From the NCBI RefSeq assembly GCF_920987055.1, contig NZ_CAKLBX010000001.1:1474501-1538500 (forward strand): a stretch of 64,000 nt of DNA, written 5' to 3'. The notes beneath the pieces are model-generated. The model searched no databases. It had not been told where the DNA came from and worked only from the letters and a program-made list of their open reading frames with translations. Each line of letters begins with the position of its first letter. Position 1 is the first letter of the stretch. Of this stretch, positions 62,944-64,000 are shown in pieces. The position numbers and the translations under genes were made by a program. This DNA comes from Novosphingobium sp. CECT 9465 (GTDB lineage: Bacteria; Pseudomonadota; Alphaproteobacteria; Sphingomonadales; Sphingomonadaceae).

Positions 62944-64000
62944 ATGCTTAAGTACGCCGCGATTGTCGCCGCATTGACCCTGCTGGGGTGCAGCGAAAGC
63001 CCGCAGGAGCGTGTCGAGCGCGCGCGCAAGGCTTTCGGTGAGCATGATTATCGGGCAGCGCAAGTTGATCTGGCGGCGGCCTTGGCGACCAGTCCCGACG
63101 ATCCCGCCCTGCTGGAACTCCATGCGCGCAATGCGCTGGCAATGGGCGATGGCATTGCCGCAGATGCTTCCCTGAACAGGATTGCCGCCGCGCGCCGACC
63201 GGCGGATTTCGGGCTGCTGCTGGCCGAAGCGGCGCTGCTGCGCAACCGCGCGGATGAGGCGCTGGCCGCGCTGGGATCGGATGCATCCTCGGCGGCACAG
63301 CGGTTGCGGGCTTTGGCCCTGCTGGCCAATGATGATCGCGAAGGGGCGGGGCAAGCCTTTGCCAAGGGCGCCCAAGGCGGTGTCAAAGGCAGGGCCGACG
63401 CACGGCAGCTGGCGGACTTTGCACGCTTCAGCCTGATGAACGGCAATACCGCGCAGGCGCGCGATCTGGTCAACCGGGCCAAAGCCGCCGATCGCGGCCT
63501 GATTGATACGCGGCTGGCCGATGCCGAAGTTTTCATAGCCGAAGGTCGCCTTGCCGAAGCGCTTGATGCTTATGATGGGGCCACCAGCGCCTATCCGGGC
63601 AATCTTGCGGCGCTTGCCGGAAAGGCGGCAGTGCTGGGCGATCTTGGGCGTATAAAGGAGATGGATGCAGTTCTGGCGAGCCTTGCCGATGTGCGCGGCG
63701 GTGCCAAGGTTGCCTATCTTCAGGCGCAAAGCGCTGCCGGGCGCAAGGACTGGAAGACCGTACGCAGCATCCTTCAGGCAAATGAGAAGGCGCTGGAAGG
63801 CAATGACCAGTCGAGTGTGCTTTATGCTCAGTCCCTTGTCGCCCTTGGACAGCCGGAGCAGGCCCGCGCAAGGCTCCAGCCGTTGCTGACCCGCAACCCG
63901 CAAAGTGCGCTGGTCCGCCGGGAACTCGGAAAGGCGCAACTGGCAGCAGGCGATGCCGCCGGAGCGCTTGAGACGCTGCGCCCATTCGGTAGTGCGCTGA
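62944..64000 (+). CDS. TPR lipoprotein, cut by the window end
   Basis: The frame is open from ATG 62944 to the last base (352 codons, no stop). MLKYAAIVAALTLLGC is a lipoprotein signal with lipobox LLGC. The rest is a run of TPR helices (AFGEHDYRAAQVDLAAALATS; LADAEVFIAEGRLAEALDAYD; LLTRNPQSALVRRELGKAQL). GGAGGAG lies at 62927-62933. It is similar in layout to tetratricopeptide lipoproteins of envelope or exopolysaccharide systems, but the family is not sure. Confidence 0.8.
   Translation, partial: MLKYAAIVAALTLLGCSESPQERVERARKAFGEHDYRAAQVDLAAALATSPDDPALLELHARNALAMGDGIAADASLNRIAAARRPADFGLLLAEAALLRNRADEALAALGSDASSAAQRLRALALLANDDREGAGQAFAKGAQGGVKGRADARQLADFARFSLMNGNTAQARDLVNRAKAADRGLIDTRLADAEVFIAEGRLAEALDAYDGATSAYPGNLAALAGKAAVLGDLGRIKEMDAVLASLADVRGGAKVAYLQAQSAAGRKDWKTVRSILQANEKALEGNDQSSVLYAQSLVALGQPEQARARLQPLLTRNPQSALVRRELGKAQLAAGDAAGALETLRPFGSAL

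Overview
The window looks like an alphaproteobacterial chromosome, most likely a sphingomonad (Novosphingobium, Sphingobium or Sphingomonas type). The reasons are high GC, a RodA-PBP2-MreD-MreC-MreB wall operon next to mutL, DUF1206 and ychF, and conjugation genes of the type common in that group. Into this chromosome, on the 3' side of a tRNA-Lys(CTT) gene, lies a large integrative and conjugative element (ICE) that runs off the left edge of the window. No rRNA, CRISPR array or prophage was seen.

Layout. (1) 1-8466: mobilisation half of the ICE: DUF2840, TraF-type S26 peptidase, DUF736, lytic transglycosylase, VirD2-like DUF3363 relaxase, VirD4/TraG coupling protein and a CopG-like protein. 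A reversed two-gene cassette (4458-5659) with a PD-(D/E)XK-like nuclease sits between relaxase and coupling protein. (2) 8467-34862: about 26 kb of cargo inserted between the coupling protein module and trbB. It holds a histidine kinase, a 43-residue linking ORF and a response regulator; a minimal FimB/FimE-sized tyrosine recombinase flanked by inverted near-identical sites; a degenerate GGDEF-EAL protein; a 2288-residue trimeric autotransporter adhesin; three DUF2827 glycosyltransferase-like paralogues; small exported proteins; a LysR regulator; two SANT/Myb-like proteins; an S41 peptidase; a trypsin-endonuclease fusion; and a PrlF-YhaV toxin-antitoxin pair. (3) 34863-44259: mating-pair formation operon trbBCDEJ-K-LFGI plus DUF2274, nearly every junction overlapping or abutting. 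(4) 44412-51402: small orphan genes and an hfaA-hfaB-hfaD-like holdfast-anchor/curli-like operon with a very long HfaD. (5) 51486-52534: a degenerate SRAP-family gene, heptamer repeats and tRNA-Lys. (6) 52613-64000: core chromosome: rodA, mrdA, mreD, mreC, mreB, mutL, a lipoprotein, DUF1206, ychF and a TPR lipoprotein cut by the window end.

How the parts may work together. The ICE carries a complete VirB4/Trb-type conjugation machine and two separate surface-adhesion systems. The adhesin block has the makings of a regulated, possibly phase-variable, possibly glycosylated adhesion system: a two-component system, an invertase-like recombinase with paired inverted sites (one 48 bp upstream of the downstream operon), a c-di-GMP-type effector, the adhesin, and DUF2827 proteins that could modify its Ser/Thr-rich stalk. 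The phase switch and the glycosylation are inferences. The gene content, the repeats and the inverted sites can be read directly in the sequence.
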